Assembly: GCF_052030685.1 (NCBI RefSeq)
Contig: NZ_JBQAJM010000010.1
Location: 14,791-78,790 of the forward strand
Length of the DNA: 64,000 bases
Origin: Caedibacter sp052030685
GTDB lineage: Bacteria > Pseudomonadota > Gammaproteobacteria > Francisellales > Francisellaceae
Direction: 5' to 3'
Shown here: piece after piece, positions 33,076 to 41,993 of the stretch
How the letters are laid out: each line of letters opens with the position of its first letter
Numbering within the stretch: the stretch's first letter is position 1
Notes under the pieces: model-generated
Databases searched by the model: none
The model's input: the letters and a program-made list of their open reading frames with translations, nothing else
Told to the model about the DNA's origin: nothing
Position numbers and translations under genes: made by a program

Positions 33076-34248
33076 TTAACCAAACCAGCGACTAAAGAAT
33101 CCAGCGCGCTCAATAGTATTATTAGCATAAACAGGAATCTCAACTACCGTATAATCACCCGCGCTAATGATAAGTGTACCCACTTTTTGCCCTTTGTTAA
33201 TCGGCGCCTTAAGTCCCGGTAAGAGCACGACTTTTTGGCTTAAATGGTTAACAAATGATTTGGGGATCGTTTTGGTGATGTCATCTTTACCAATGACTGT
33301 CAATGTAGCATCTTTAGCGGCATCAGTAATAGCGGTGTCATCGAGTGAGATAACGCTATCTTTAGTGTAAAGTGGTTGATCGACAAATTTACTAAAACCA
33401 AAATTTAATAGCTTTTCAGATTCTTGTTCCCGTACATAGGCACTGGGTGATCCAAGAATAACACTAATATAGCGTTGGTTATTTTGCATGGCAGAGGCAA
33501 CCAAATTATAACCTGCTTTTTTGGTGTAGCCTGTTTTTATGCCATCAGTTCCTTCAAATGTACGTAGTAGTTTATTGCGATTGTGTTGAACAATGCCATT
33601 AAATTCAAATGTTTTTTCAGAATAAAGTTTATAAACTTGAGGGTAATGCTTAATAAAGCTGCGCGCTAAAATTGCCATGTCATAGGCTGTCGTATACTGA
33701 TCGTCTCCGGGTAATCCATCAACCGTGGCAAAGTTAGTATCTTTCATGCCCAGTGCTTTGGCAGTTTTATTCATAAGGCGTACAAAGTTACTATCAGAGC
33801 CAGCAATAAATTCAGTCAGTGCAACGGTAGCATCATTGCCAGATTGGATGATCATTCCCTTTAATAAATCATCAACACTAACACGTGATCCTTGATTAAT
33901 AAACATTTTAGACCCTGGTGTCTTAGACGCTTTTTCACTGATTTTTATCTGTTGATCTAGTTTAAGTGTGCCTTGTTTTAGCTCTCCTGCGATAATATAA
34001 GCGGTCATAATTTTGGTCAAACTTGCTGGTGCGCGCCGCTCATGCATGTTGTGATCGGCAATAATGTCACCAGTTTCAAAATCCATTAATAACCAGCTGG
34101 CAGCATTGAGTTGAATCGGATGCGGTTTGATAATAATAACAGGGGAACTAGCTAGTGTATTAGCAATCAAAAGTGATGGTGTGTTAATAAAAGCAAATGT
34201 CGCAATAGCGGTACTTACGAGTACTTTTTTAACGTGAGTTAGTTGCAT
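33076..34248 (-). CDS. dacA: D-alanyl-D-alanine carboxypeptidase (PBP5/6 type)
   Basis: Exported low-molecular-mass penicillin-binding protein that trims the terminal D-Ala of peptidoglycan pentapeptides. It has a signal peptide, then S76-L-T-K79, S136-G-N138 and K238-T-G240, followed by the PBP5_C beta domain and an amphipathic C-terminal anchor (FFSRWFG). ATG 34,248 (390 aa) is preferred over the GTG at 34,263, which overlaps its ribosome site (AAGTGGAA). Promoter at 34,283-34,311. Confidence 0.95.
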   Translation of the reverse strand: MQLTHVKKVLVSTAIATFAFINTPSLLIANTLASSPVIIIKPHPIQLNAASWLLMDFETGDIIADHNMHERRAPASLTKIMTAYIIAGELKQGTLKLDQQIKISEKASKTPGSKMFINQGSRVSVDDLLKGMIIQSGNDATVALTEFIAGSDSNFVRLMNKTAKALGMKDTNFATVDGLPGDDQYTTAYDMAILARSFIKHYPQVYKLYSEKTFEFNGIVQHNRNKLLRTFEGTDGIKTGYTKKAGYNLVASAMQNNQRYISVILGSPSAYVREQESEKLLNFGFSKFVDQPLYTKDSVISLDDTAITDAAKDATLTVIGKDDITKTIPKSFVNHLSQKVVLLPGLKAPINKGQKVGTLIISAGDYTVVEIPVYANNTIERAGFFSRWFG

Positions 34249-34282
34249 TATAGATATTTCCACTTCTTATAACGGTGTTAGA

Positions 34283-34311
34283 AAGATAGCAATGAGTTTT
34301 AGCTATTTCAA
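34283..34311 (-). promoter_or_regulatory. dacA promoter
   Basis: Minus strand TTGAAA (34,306-34,311), 17-bp spacer, TATCTT (34,283-34,288), 35 bp upstream of the preferred start. Confidence 0.55.
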
Positions 34312-34341
34312 GTGAGTATAGCGAATGCTTATTTATTTGAT

Positions 34342-34416
34342 TGGAGCGGGAAACGAGGTTCGAACTCGCGACCCCAACCTTGGCAAGGTTGTGCTCTACC
34401 GCTGAGCTATTCCCGC
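34342..34416 (-). tRNA. tRNA-Gly (anticodon GCC)
   Basis: 75-nt cloverleaf with encoded CCA on the minus strand. Acceptor GCGGGAA/TTCCCGC, anticodon stem AACCT and loop TGCCAAG with GCC, T loop TTCGAAC. It lies 7 bp after tRNA-Arg in the same transcript. Confidence 0.96.
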
Positions 34417-34423
34417 ATGAATA

Positions 34424-34500
34424 TGGCGCACCCGGAAGGATTCGAACCTCCGACCGCCTGGTTCGTAGCCAGGTACTCTATCCAGCTGAGCTACGGGTGC
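34424..34500 (-). tRNA. tRNA-Arg (anticodon ACG)
   Basis: 77-nt cloverleaf with encoded CCA on the minus strand. Acceptor GCACCCG pairs with CGGGTGC, the anticodon stem is CCTGG and the loop CTACGAA carries ACG (inosine in vivo). First of a tRNA pair. Confidence 0.96.
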
Positions 34501-34537
34501 GTATTGAGTTTTCAACTGTTTCGTGAAAACGAGGTGC

Positions 34538-34566
34538 ATGATAGTGCTTTGCCGCATCGCTGTCAA
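34538..34566 (-). promoter_or_regulatory. promoter of the tRNA-Arg/tRNA-Gly pair
   Basis: Minus strand perfect TTGACA (34,561-34,566), 17-bp spacer, TATCAT (34,538-34,543), 37 bp before tRNA-Arg. Confidence 0.7.
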
Positions 34567-34647
34567 TGTCAAAGTAAAGATAAATTAAAAAATATTTCGC
34601 TTTGTTGCTTTGAAATTAACAGCTGTTTTATTGTTGATCAGTGTTGT

Positions 34648-35925
34648 TTAAACTTGCGTCGCCAAGCGTAGTTCATTCAGTGCTTTGGTCATAATATTAA
34701 GTGCCTTTGCTAGTTCATGCTCATTAATATTCAAAGGGCATAATAAGCGTAACACATGCTTATGACTACCTGAGCTTAATAAAATTAATCCATGTTTTAA
34801 TGATTGATCAATAAAGCTTTTCAACATCTTGGGATTGGGGTGATTATTGTGATCAATAAACTCAACACCAATCATCGCACCAAGCCCTCTGATATCACCA
34901 ATAAACTCGCAGGTTTTCTTATGCTCATTGAAAAAATCACGTAATACCTGACCAAGTTGCATAGCTTTATCAGCAAGCGCTTCTTCTTTAAATACCTCTA
35001 AAGAAGCAAGTGCTGCGGCACAAGCAAGTGGGTTACCTGAATTGGTGCCTCCTAATGATGCCGTGGGCATGTCTTTAAGAAGTGTTTTTTTAATGGTTAA
35101 CGCGCTTAATGGTAAGCCTGAAGCCAGTGATTTTCCCATCACTAGAATATCGGGTGCACAATGATAATGCGCCATCGCAAAAAGTTTGCCTGTGCGACAA
35201 AAGCCACTTTGGATTTCATCAGCAATCATCACAATACTATGTTCATTACAAAGCTGACGCAAATATTGTATAGCCTCAATACTTGCTGGAATAAATCCAC
35301 CCTCACCAAGTTCAGGCTCGATAATGATCGCAGCAATATCCTCTAAAGCAACTTGATTGGCAATTAAATCATTCAGCAATGATTTAAAGTGATTAAGATC
35401 ACAATGCATATCAGGGTAGGGCAGGCGGTAGATGTTATTAAAAAGTTCACCAAACCCTTGTTTATAAGGCTTGACTTTAGCAGTTAAAGACATGCTCATA
35501 AATGTCCGACCATGAAAAGCGCCATCAAAGCAAAGCACAGCCGAGCGTTTTGTAGAGAAGCGTGCGACTTTAATTGCATTTTCAACCGCTTCAGCGCCAC
35601 TATTGCAAAGCATTGTTTGCTTTGCAAAGTCACCAGGCGTTAAGTTATTTAAGGCTTGTGCAAGTCTTAAATAAGGCTCATGAATCATTACATGAAAGCA
35701 TGGTTGGATAAATGCATTGGCTTGCTTGGTGATCGCTTCAACGACTTTGGGGTGATTGTGTCCGACATTCATGGCACCAATACCTGCAGCAAAGTCGATA
35801 TAGGTTTTGCCATTAACATCAGTTAAGGTCGAACCTTGTGCTTTTTTGACGCATAGCTTGGTATTATTACCAAGTGCTTGAGGAACTTCGCTTTCACGCA
35901 GTTGCCATAACGATTCGTTATTCAT
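34648..35925 (-). CDS. class III (omega) aminotransferase, proposed 2-aminoadipate or lysine pathway
   Basis: PLP-dependent fold type I, subgroup II aminotransferase of about 425 aa. It has the NSGAEAVENAIKVAR phosphate loop, FHGRTFMSMSLTAK, the Asp in IADEIQSGFCRTG and the PLP Lys in VMGKSLASGLPLSA. It resembles GabT/acetylornithine aminotransferase types. In context (saccharopine dehydrogenase, aminoadipate semialdehyde dehydrogenase and a 2-oxoadipate enzyme upstream), I infer transamination of 2-aminoadipate to 2-oxoadipate, but a GABA or 5-aminovalerate substrate is possible. Last gene of the leftward cluster. Confidence 0.87.
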   Translation of the reverse strand: MNNESLWQLRESEVPQALGNNTKLCVKKAQGSTLTDVNGKTYIDFAAGIGAMNVGHNHPKVVEAITKQANAFIQPCFHVMIHEPYLRLAQALNNLTPGDFAKQTMLCNSGAEAVENAIKVARFSTKRSAVLCFDGAFHGRTFMSMSLTAKVKPYKQGFGELFNNIYRLPYPDMHCDLNHFKSLLNDLIANQVALEDIAAIIIEPELGEGGFIPASIEAIQYLRQLCNEHSIVMIADEIQSGFCRTGKLFAMAHYHCAPDILVMGKSLASGLPLSALTIKKTLLKDMPTASLGGTNSGNPLACAAALASLEVFKEEALADKAMQLGQVLRDFFNEHKKTCEFIGDIRGLGAMIGVEFIDHNNHPNPKMLKSFIDQSLKHGLILLSSGSHKHVLRLLCPLNINEHELAKALNIMTKALNELRLATQV

Positions 35926-35936
35926 CATAACCTCGA

Positions 35937-36740
35937 TTAGGCATTAACATTGGTGCTTTCAAAGATTTTATCAGCAGAAGCTGCCACAAATCCTTGATAA
36001 AGTTTACCGGTGTGATCTGGGTAGCGTTTAGCAAATTCATAATAGCAACACGGGATGTCTTTTTCGCCTTCAGTGAACTCAACCTTAATCATGCCTGATT
36101 TAGTACTTGATTGCTCAAGTAAGTCGCGCGGTGTGCCTTTGACTTCACCACCTGAGCTATTTAAATCAAATCCATGATTTTTAAGGAAGGTGTTCACTTC
36201 ATGGACTTCATTAAATTGATCTAATGCATTGATGAAAACGGTAAAGTGGTTTGCCCTAAACCCGAAGACATAGAACCATGCAGCATATTCCGATTCAGCT
36301 AATAGCTTTTGGTAAACTTCATGGCTTGGTTTGCCCCAAGAGTTGCCTGATAGCAATAGTTTTTGAGGATCATCAAGTAAAGCTTGTGGGATTTGATCAA
36401 TACATGCCTTAATGGTTTTTTGTGCAAACGGACTTAATTGTTCAAGTAATAACTGACTGATAAACACCTTAGGCTGTGTTGGTTCTTTTTGCTCATAGTG
36501 TTTAGCGTAAAGTTTTTTAGCTTCAAAGTGGTAATCACCATTTTCAAAATAACCTTCATTAATGAAAGGTTTGGCTAATACATCAAGATCAATGCGCGGG
36601 TCATTAATCGTACGCAGCGCAATATGATCATTAATTACTTGTACATTATGATCACAAAAAAGATCATAAATCTTCTGCGCGTGTGGATTGGCTTCAACAT
36701 ATTGCTGCCATAAGTCTTCTAAAATTGCGATTTGTGACAT
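35937..36740 (-). CDS. DUF1338 2-oxoadipate dioxygenase/decarboxylase-like protein
   Basis: 267 aa when started at ATG 36,740 (MSQIAILEDL), which has AGGAGA upstream; a longer in-frame start would run into the previous gene. DUF1338 members (HglS, YdcJ relatives) are Fe(II) enzymes that turn 2-oxoadipate into 2-hydroxyglutarate. The conserved segment H39-I-A-L-R43 (NDHIALRT), then NHFTVFIN and the Gly/Ser-rich SSGGEVKGTP, match. It overlaps nothing and lies 11 bp after the dehydrogenase, in the same run. Confidence 0.88.
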   Translation of the reverse strand: MSQIAILEDLWQQYVEANPHAQKIYDLFCDHNVQVINDHIALRTINDPRIDLDVLAKPFINEGYFENGDYHFEAKKLYAKHYEQKEPTQPKVFISQLLLEQLSPFAQKTIKACIDQIPQALLDDPQKLLLSGNSWGKPSHEVYQKLLAESEYAAWFYVFGFRANHFTVFINALDQFNEVHEVNTFLKNHGFDLNSSGGEVKGTPRDLLEQSSTKSGMIKVEFTEGEKDIPCCYYEFAKRYPDHTGKLYQGFVAASADKIFESTNVNA

Positions 36741-36750
36741 GGTTATTCTC

Positions 36751-38250
36751 CTACTCTGTAAGTGAAAATTTGATTCCTTGCGCAAGGGGTAAGTCTTTGC
36801 TCCAATTCATGGTAATGGTTTGGCGACGCATGTATGCTTTCCATGCGTCTGAACCTGCTTCACGCCCGCCACCGGTGTGTTTCTCGCCACCAAAAGCGCC
36901 ACCAATTTCAGCGCCTGATGTACCAATATTAACATTAGCGATACCGCAATCACTACCGGCATAAGATAAAAATTGTTCAGAATGATCAATGCGTTGCGTG
37001 AAAATAGCAGATGATAAGCCGTGATCAACTTGATTATTGATTTTAATTGCATGTTCAATATCATCAAATGGCATTACAAACAAGATCGGGCAGAAGTTCT
37101 CCTGATTTACGATATCCCAGTCAGGTTTGGCTTCAATTAAGGTTGGCTCAACGTAGTTACCTGGTTGATCAATCACATTGCCTCCAAACAGAATATTGCC
37201 ACCTAATTCTTTAGCGCGAGCAACTGCTTTTTGATAAATCCCAACAAGGTTTTGATCAATCAAAGGTCCCATAAGGTTGTTAGTATCTAGTGGATCACCG
37301 ACAGTGATTTGTTTGTAAGCATTTTGTAGACGTTTGACAACATCTTTATAGATGTTCTTGTGTACAAGCAAACGACGTAATGAGGTACAGCGTTGCCCCG
37401 CCGTGCCAACTGCCCCAAAGACAACGGCAGGAATTGCCAATTTTAAATCAGCAGATTCGTCAATGATTGCGGCATTATTACCACCTAATTCAAGTAATGA
37501 TTTACCAAAGCGCTCAGCAACACGTGCACCAACCTCGCGTCCCACGGCAGTGGAACCGGTGAAAGACATAAGGGCTATGCGCTCATCAGCAACCAATGCT
37601 TTAGAAACATCAACACTTTTTGAAACCACAGAGGTAAAGACATTTGGAAAGTTATGTGCTTTGGTCACGCGATCACAAATCTCTTGAATTGCTAAGGCGC
37701 AAAGCGGTGTTTTTGGTGATGGATTCCAAACAACTGTGTTACCACAAATTGCGGCAATAAAGGCATTCCATGACCAAACAGCAACAGGGAAGTTATAGGC
37801 TGAGATCACACCAACAACACCAAGCGGGTGCCATTGTTCAAACATGCGATGATCTGGACGCTCTGAGTGCATTGATTTGCCATAAAGCATGCGCGCTTGA
37901 CCAACGGCAAAATCAGCCATATCGATCATCTCTTGCACTTCGCCATCACCTTCTTGCTTGGATTTACCCATCTCAAGGGACACGAGACTGCCTAATTGGT
38001 CTTTCTGCTTTCTTAATTCTTCACCAATTAACCGCACTAATTCAGCGCGTTGCGGCGCTGGAATCTTACGCCATTTTATGAAAGCATTTTGTGCTTCACC
38101 AATCGTTTGTTGTAAATGTGAAACGCCTAAGCTTGGCACCTTAGCCAATAGTTCATTATTGGCAGGGTTGAAGCTTTCGATATATTCACCCGTGTTGTGT
38201 TTGGCAGCGTATTGGCTTAGTTGTTCTGTGTAGCTTGTCATGCAAGTCAT
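36751..38250 (-). CDS. aldehyde dehydrogenase, ALDH7 type (aminoadipate semialdehyde dehydrogenase)
   Basis: About 500-aa NAD(P)+ aldehyde dehydrogenase. Signatures: PLGVVGVISAYNFPVAVWSWN, GNTVVWNPSPKTPL, FTGSTAVGREV, LELGGNNA (catalytic Glu) and GTAGQRCTSLRR (catalytic Cys). The GQRCTS context and the closing GGEKHTGGGREAGSDAWKAYMRR are characteristic of ALDH7/antiquitin, which oxidises 2-aminoadipate-6-semialdehyde. ATG 38,250 follows GGAG by about 10 bases. It lies 27 bp after the saccharopine dehydrogenase stop. Confidence 0.93.
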   Translation of the reverse strand: MTCMTSYTEQLSQYAAKHNTGEYIESFNPANNELLAKVPSLGVSHLQQTIGEAQNAFIKWRKIPAPQRAELVRLIGEELRKQKDQLGSLVSLEMGKSKQEGDGEVQEMIDMADFAVGQARMLYGKSMHSERPDHRMFEQWHPLGVVGVISAYNFPVAVWSWNAFIAAICGNTVVWNPSPKTPLCALAIQEICDRVTKAHNFPNVFTSVVSKSVDVSKALVADERIALMSFTGSTAVGREVGARVAERFGKSLLELGGNNAAIIDESADLKLAIPAVVFGAVGTAGQRCTSLRRLLVHKNIYKDVVKRLQNAYKQITVGDPLDTNNLMGPLIDQNLVGIYQKAVARAKELGGNILFGGNVIDQPGNYVEPTLIEAKPDWDIVNQENFCPILFVMPFDDIEHAIKINNQVDHGLSSAIFTQRIDHSEQFLSYAGSDCGIANVNIGTSGAEIGGAFGGEKHTGGGREAGSDAWKAYMRRQTITMNWSKDLPLAQGIKFSLTE

Positions 38251-38276
38251 TGTATTATATTCTCCAGTCATTAAGT

Positions 38277-39437
38277 TTAGATATATTCTGTTTTGCTTGG
38301 ATTAGTGCCAAGCTCAGGCTTTGGGTTGTCAGCGCAATTATCTAAGAAATTATAGCGATAATAGTGCCCAAAGCGATTATCCATCATTTGCGCCAAAGTG
38401 ATATCTTCTTGTTTAGCAAAACCTGCTTTAAAATGCGCTTGTTTTAGTGCAAGGTCAATGGTGACACATAGACCGCATGCTGTTGTTAATTGCAAAGCAC
38501 TCCACTTTTGTCCAAAGGCTTCTTGTGAGTGGTATTTCTTAGCAAAATGACGCTCACTATAAACGCCATTAATTGTGCCTTCAACAGAGACATAGACCAA
38601 GACCACATCATCATCAACGCGTGGAATGGCATTATTAAAGATTTCACACAACAATTCTTGTTTGTCTTTAAGCTTGAGATCATTAATTAAGAAGCGTAAT
38701 TTCTCACAGTGTCCTGGATAACGCACACTTTTGTAGTTGATATTACGTACCTTACCTTTGTATGTGTCTTTGAGTGAGCCAATACCACCTGAGGTGTTAA
38801 ATGCTTCATACGTTAGACCATCAATTTTAATTGTCTCAAGATCATCAAGTGGTTCGATCGTGACATTTTTGAAATCCTCAATCGCCTCACATGGCTTCAC
38901 ATATTCATTGATCAAGCCTTCGGTTGACCAAGTCAGTGCGTATTGCAGTGGATGACTAATATTAACCGGTAGCGCGCCTACACGCATTTTGACTGTTTCG
39001 GCTTCATCAAAAAGCTTAACAAGATCATTAGTGACAACACTGATAAAGCCAGGCGCCAAACCGCATTGTGGGGCAAAAACTTTGTTACTGTTTTGCGAGA
39101 GTGATTCAACATATTTCGTTGTTTCAACATCTTCAGTTAGATCGAAGTAATGGGTATCACAGGCTTTTGCCATTTCAGCCACTTTTTTGGTTAAAAAGTA
39201 AGGAAGAGCAGCTGCCAGAGCCGTGATATTATGTTCTTTGATATATGCCTTAACATTATCTTCCTTTGTAATATCTAATACACAGTGGCTCAAATTATGA
39301 GTATGTTTGCCAAGAGTTAAAGGTTTTCTATCAGCTTGAATATCAGCAATATGCACATGGTAGTCACCGCTTGATGCAAGCATGGCGCCCGTAAGTAAAC
39401 CTACTCTACCACTGCCGAATATAAGTATATTGATCAT
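38277..39437 (-). CDS. saccharopine dehydrogenase (glutamate-forming)-like protein
   Basis: 386-aa enzyme with an N-terminal Rossmann motif (ILIFGSGRVGLLTGAML) and the family segments YFDLTEDVE, APQCGLAPGFISVV and a long C-terminal Sacchrp_dh_C domain (GHCEKLRFLINDL). The type matches Lys9-like saccharopine dehydrogenase, which yields 2-aminoadipate semialdehyde and glutamate. GGAGGATTCTA precedes the ATG. First gene of the four-gene cluster. The lysine-ketoglutarate reductase that would make saccharopine is not in this window. Confidence 0.9.
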   Translation of the reverse strand: MINILIFGSGRVGLLTGAMLASSGDYHVHIADIQADRKPLTLGKHTHNLSHCVLDITKEDNVKAYIKEHNITALAAALPYFLTKKVAEMAKACDTHYFDLTEDVETTKYVESLSQNSNKVFAPQCGLAPGFISVVTNDLVKLFDEAETVKMRVGALPVNISHPLQYALTWSTEGLINEYVKPCEAIEDFKNVTIEPLDDLETIKIDGLTYEAFNTSGGIGSLKDTYKGKVRNINYKSVRYPGHCEKLRFLINDLKLKDKQELLCEIFNNAIPRVDDDVVLVYVSVEGTINGVYSERHFAKKYHSQEAFGQKWSALQLTTACGLCVTIDLALKQAHFKAGFAKQEDITLAQMMDNRFGHYYRYNFLDNCADNPKPELGTNPSKTEYI

Positions 39438-39669
39438 TAGAATCCTCCATTTTGCTTTTTATTTACGTTGTTTATCTTTAATTTAAGGATAGGCTGTTTT
39501 AATTATTTCAGTTAATAAATTTCATTTAAGCGCATCCGTTTCGCCATAATAGTTATTAATGATACCTAAATGATGAAGTTATTTTACATATTGGCAGTAT
39601 TGTTGCAATCAAAATCCAGCAGAATTTAACACGCTTTTTTTCGTAAAAGCTTTTTATTTTCACTATGCT

Positions 39670-41805
39670 ATGAATAGTGTTTGTTATTTGAACTTTTTTA
39701 TGCATAAACGTCTGGGTTTTTCTTTGATCACTCTCTTGTCATTGCTTATCACAATACATGGGCTGTGGGTGCTTTATGGCTATGGACAGAAATATCCTGA
39801 AAATCAACTAAATAAAAAAATTATGATCGAGGGTGTTGTTGCTAGTTTGGTTGATCGTGATAAAGCGGTCAGCAAATTCCTATTTGCGACAAAGGATGGT
39901 TTGATTCGCTTGAGTGTTTATCCAAATAAAAATTTAAGACCATGGCAGTTAACGCCGGGTTCGCGTTGGCGCTTACATGTTAAGCTACAAACAGCAAAAG
40001 GCTTTAGCAATCCGGGTGTTTTTAACTATGCCAATTGGCTGAAACGTCAGCGTATTAAGGCTGTGGGTTATGTTGTTACCACGGAGAAAGCAAAATTTCG
40101 TGGGATAGACTATGGTTACTTTGTTGAGCGCCTGCGTTATAAAATTGAGCGCATACTGCAAAAAACCATTAAAGATACACAATTAAGGGCACTAGCCAGT
40201 GCATTATTAATTGGCAATAAAAATGAGCTGACACTTGATGATAAACGCCTTTTTCAGCAAACAGGCACATCACATTTGATTGCGATCTCAGGGCTTCATA
40301 TTGGAATGATTGCGTTATTTGCTTTTTGTCTGTTGCGATTTTTATGGTCATGCTCAGTGCGCTTATGCCAATGGTTGCCAGCGCAAAAGGCGGGATTGAT
40401 TGCGGCTGCTATCAGTGCCTTTAGTTATAGTTTATTAGCTGGTTTTGCTATCCCTACAGAGCGTGCTTTTATCATGGTACTTGTTTTTTCTGTTGGGCTT
40501 TTGATCAATCGCAAGATCAATAGCTTTTATTTATTACTCTTAGCTGGTGTTATTATCGTTCTATGGCAGCCTTTGTCATTGTTTGAACCAGGATTTTGGC
40601 TGTCATTTATGGCGGTTTTCTTTTTGATTGTCATTAATCGCATCTTATTGTCATTAACTAAATTCAAACGTTACTTATTGATTCAGTTGCTATTGATGGT
40701 GCTTTTAATCCCATTAACTATTTTCTGGTTTCAAGGTTTTAGTATGGTTGGAGTTATTGCCAATTTGGTCGCAATCCCATGGGTAAGTTTCTTAGTTGTG
40801 CCAAGTTTATTTATTAATCTGATGTTGTCATTGTTTGGTGTCGATTTTTGGTTTATTAGTGCTTATTTGATTAAGCTCCTAGTATTGTGGCTTAATCTCC
40901 TACCTGTTGAGATGTTGTTCTTTTACTGGCATAGCATCTCAACGTTAGCGGTGATTAGTGCAGTCACTGGCTTAACTTTACTGCTTTTCCCTTTGCCATG
41001 GTATTTGCGGATACTGAGTGTTGTGCTCTTCCTGCCAATTTTTCAAAAGGAGCGTTTAGCTTCAGATGTCGCTTTTAAAATGACAGTACTGGATGTTGGG
41101 CAAGGATTGGCTATTGTTATTCAAACGCCAGAAACCGTTGTCGTCTATGATACAGCAGGCAGTAATGGCAAGAAGTTTGTAATCGCTGAACATACACTCA
41201 TCCCTTATCTTAAACACCAAGGTATTCATCATATTGACACTCTCATTATCAGTCACCAAGATAAAGATCATAGTGGTGGCTTAAGTCATGTGATAAATGA
41301 ATTCACAGTAACAAACGTCTTTAGCAATGAGGTAATTGGCGAAGTAAATGCAAAAATTTGTCAAGATGGTTTGCAGTGGCAAGTTCATGCTGTTAGTTTT
41401 AAATTTCTCACTGCCAATCATCTTAAGGGTAACAATGGCTCATGTGTGTTAAAGGTAAGTTCTAATGATCAATCCGTTTTGTTAACGGGCGATATTTACA
41501 AAACAGCGGAGCGTTATCTTTTTAATAATCATCGTACATTATTGCCATCAACTATTTTGCTTGCACCGCACCATGGAAGTTCAAGCTCATCATCGACAGC
41601 TTTTATTGAAGCAGTGGAACCCAAGTATGTGATTTTTAGCAGTGGCAAGCATGATGGCTTTAAACACCCGCATAGTGAGGTGGTACAAAAGTATCAAGCT
41701 GCAGGTATAAAAATATTAAATACCGCACAAAATGGTGCAATCACAGCTATATTTAAAGATAATGGCGAACTAGTGATAAAAACAAATAAAACTGAAGAAG
41801 ATTAA
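39670..41805 (+). CDS. comEC: ComEC/Rec2 DNA uptake channel
   Basis: 711-aa membrane protein for transport of single-stranded DNA in natural transformation. The N-terminal DUF4131 part and the competence domain (TGTSHLIAISGLHIGMIALF; GFAIPTERAFIMV) are present, with many helices, then a metallo-beta-lactamase domain (TLIISHQDKDHSGGLSHV; LLTGDIYKTAER; LAPHHGSSSSSS). The length matches complete ComEC. The ATG at 39,670 and the one 33 bases on both lack a ribosome site. It is divergent from the lysine cluster; it belongs functionally with PilA and FimT here. Confidence 0.96.
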   Translation: MNSVCYLNFFMHKRLGFSLITLLSLLITIHGLWVLYGYGQKYPENQLNKKIMIEGVVASLVDRDKAVSKFLFATKDGLIRLSVYPNKNLRPWQLTPGSRWRLHVKLQTAKGFSNPGVFNYANWLKRQRIKAVGYVVTTEKAKFRGIDYGYFVERLRYKIERILQKTIKDTQLRALASALLIGNKNELTLDDKRLFQQTGTSHLIAISGLHIGMIALFAFCLLRFLWSCSVRLCQWLPAQKAGLIAAAISAFSYSLLAGFAIPTERAFIMVLVFSVGLLINRKINSFYLLLLAGVIIVLWQPLSLFEPGFWLSFMAVFFLIVINRILLSLTKFKRYLLIQLLLMVLLIPLTIFWFQGFSMVGVIANLVAIPWVSFLVVPSLFINLMLSLFGVDFWFISAYLIKLLVLWLNLLPVEMLFFYWHSISTLAVISAVTGLTLLLFPLPWYLRILSVVLFLPIFQKERLASDVAFKMTVLDVGQGLAIVIQTPETVVVYDTAGSNGKKFVIAEHTLIPYLKHQGIHHIDTLIISHQDKDHSGGLSHVINEFTVTNVFSNEVIGEVNAKICQDGLQWQVHAVSFKFLTANHLKGNNGSCVLKVSSNDQSVLLTGDIYKTAERYLFNNHRTLLPSTILLAPHHGSSSSSSTAFIEAVEPKYVIFSSGKHDGFKHPHSEVVQKYQAAGIKILNTAQNGAITAIFKDNGELVIKTNKTEED

Positions 41806-41819
41806 ACAAGGCAGTAAAG

Positions 41820-41940
41820 AGAATATTCACTTAAGGCTATCTGTCGTACCCTGAGCGTAGTCGAAGGACGAGTATGAGTCGTCAAGGACTTTGCCTTACG
41901 CTCAGCGCGCACATATAGTCGTGTTGATGAGTGAATATTT
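41820..41940. repeat. palindromic intergenic repeat, CTGAGCG/AGTCGAAG family, copy 3
   Basis: Outer inverted ends GAATATTCACT and AGTGAATATT mark a 120-bp element. CCCTGAGCGTAGTCGAAGG faces GCCTTACGCTCAGCG. It is between comEC and the acyltransferase gene. Confidence 0.78.
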
Positions 41941-41993
41941 AGACTGGGCAAAGAAAACTAAAACAAAACTAACAGAAAAAATGGAGAGCACGT

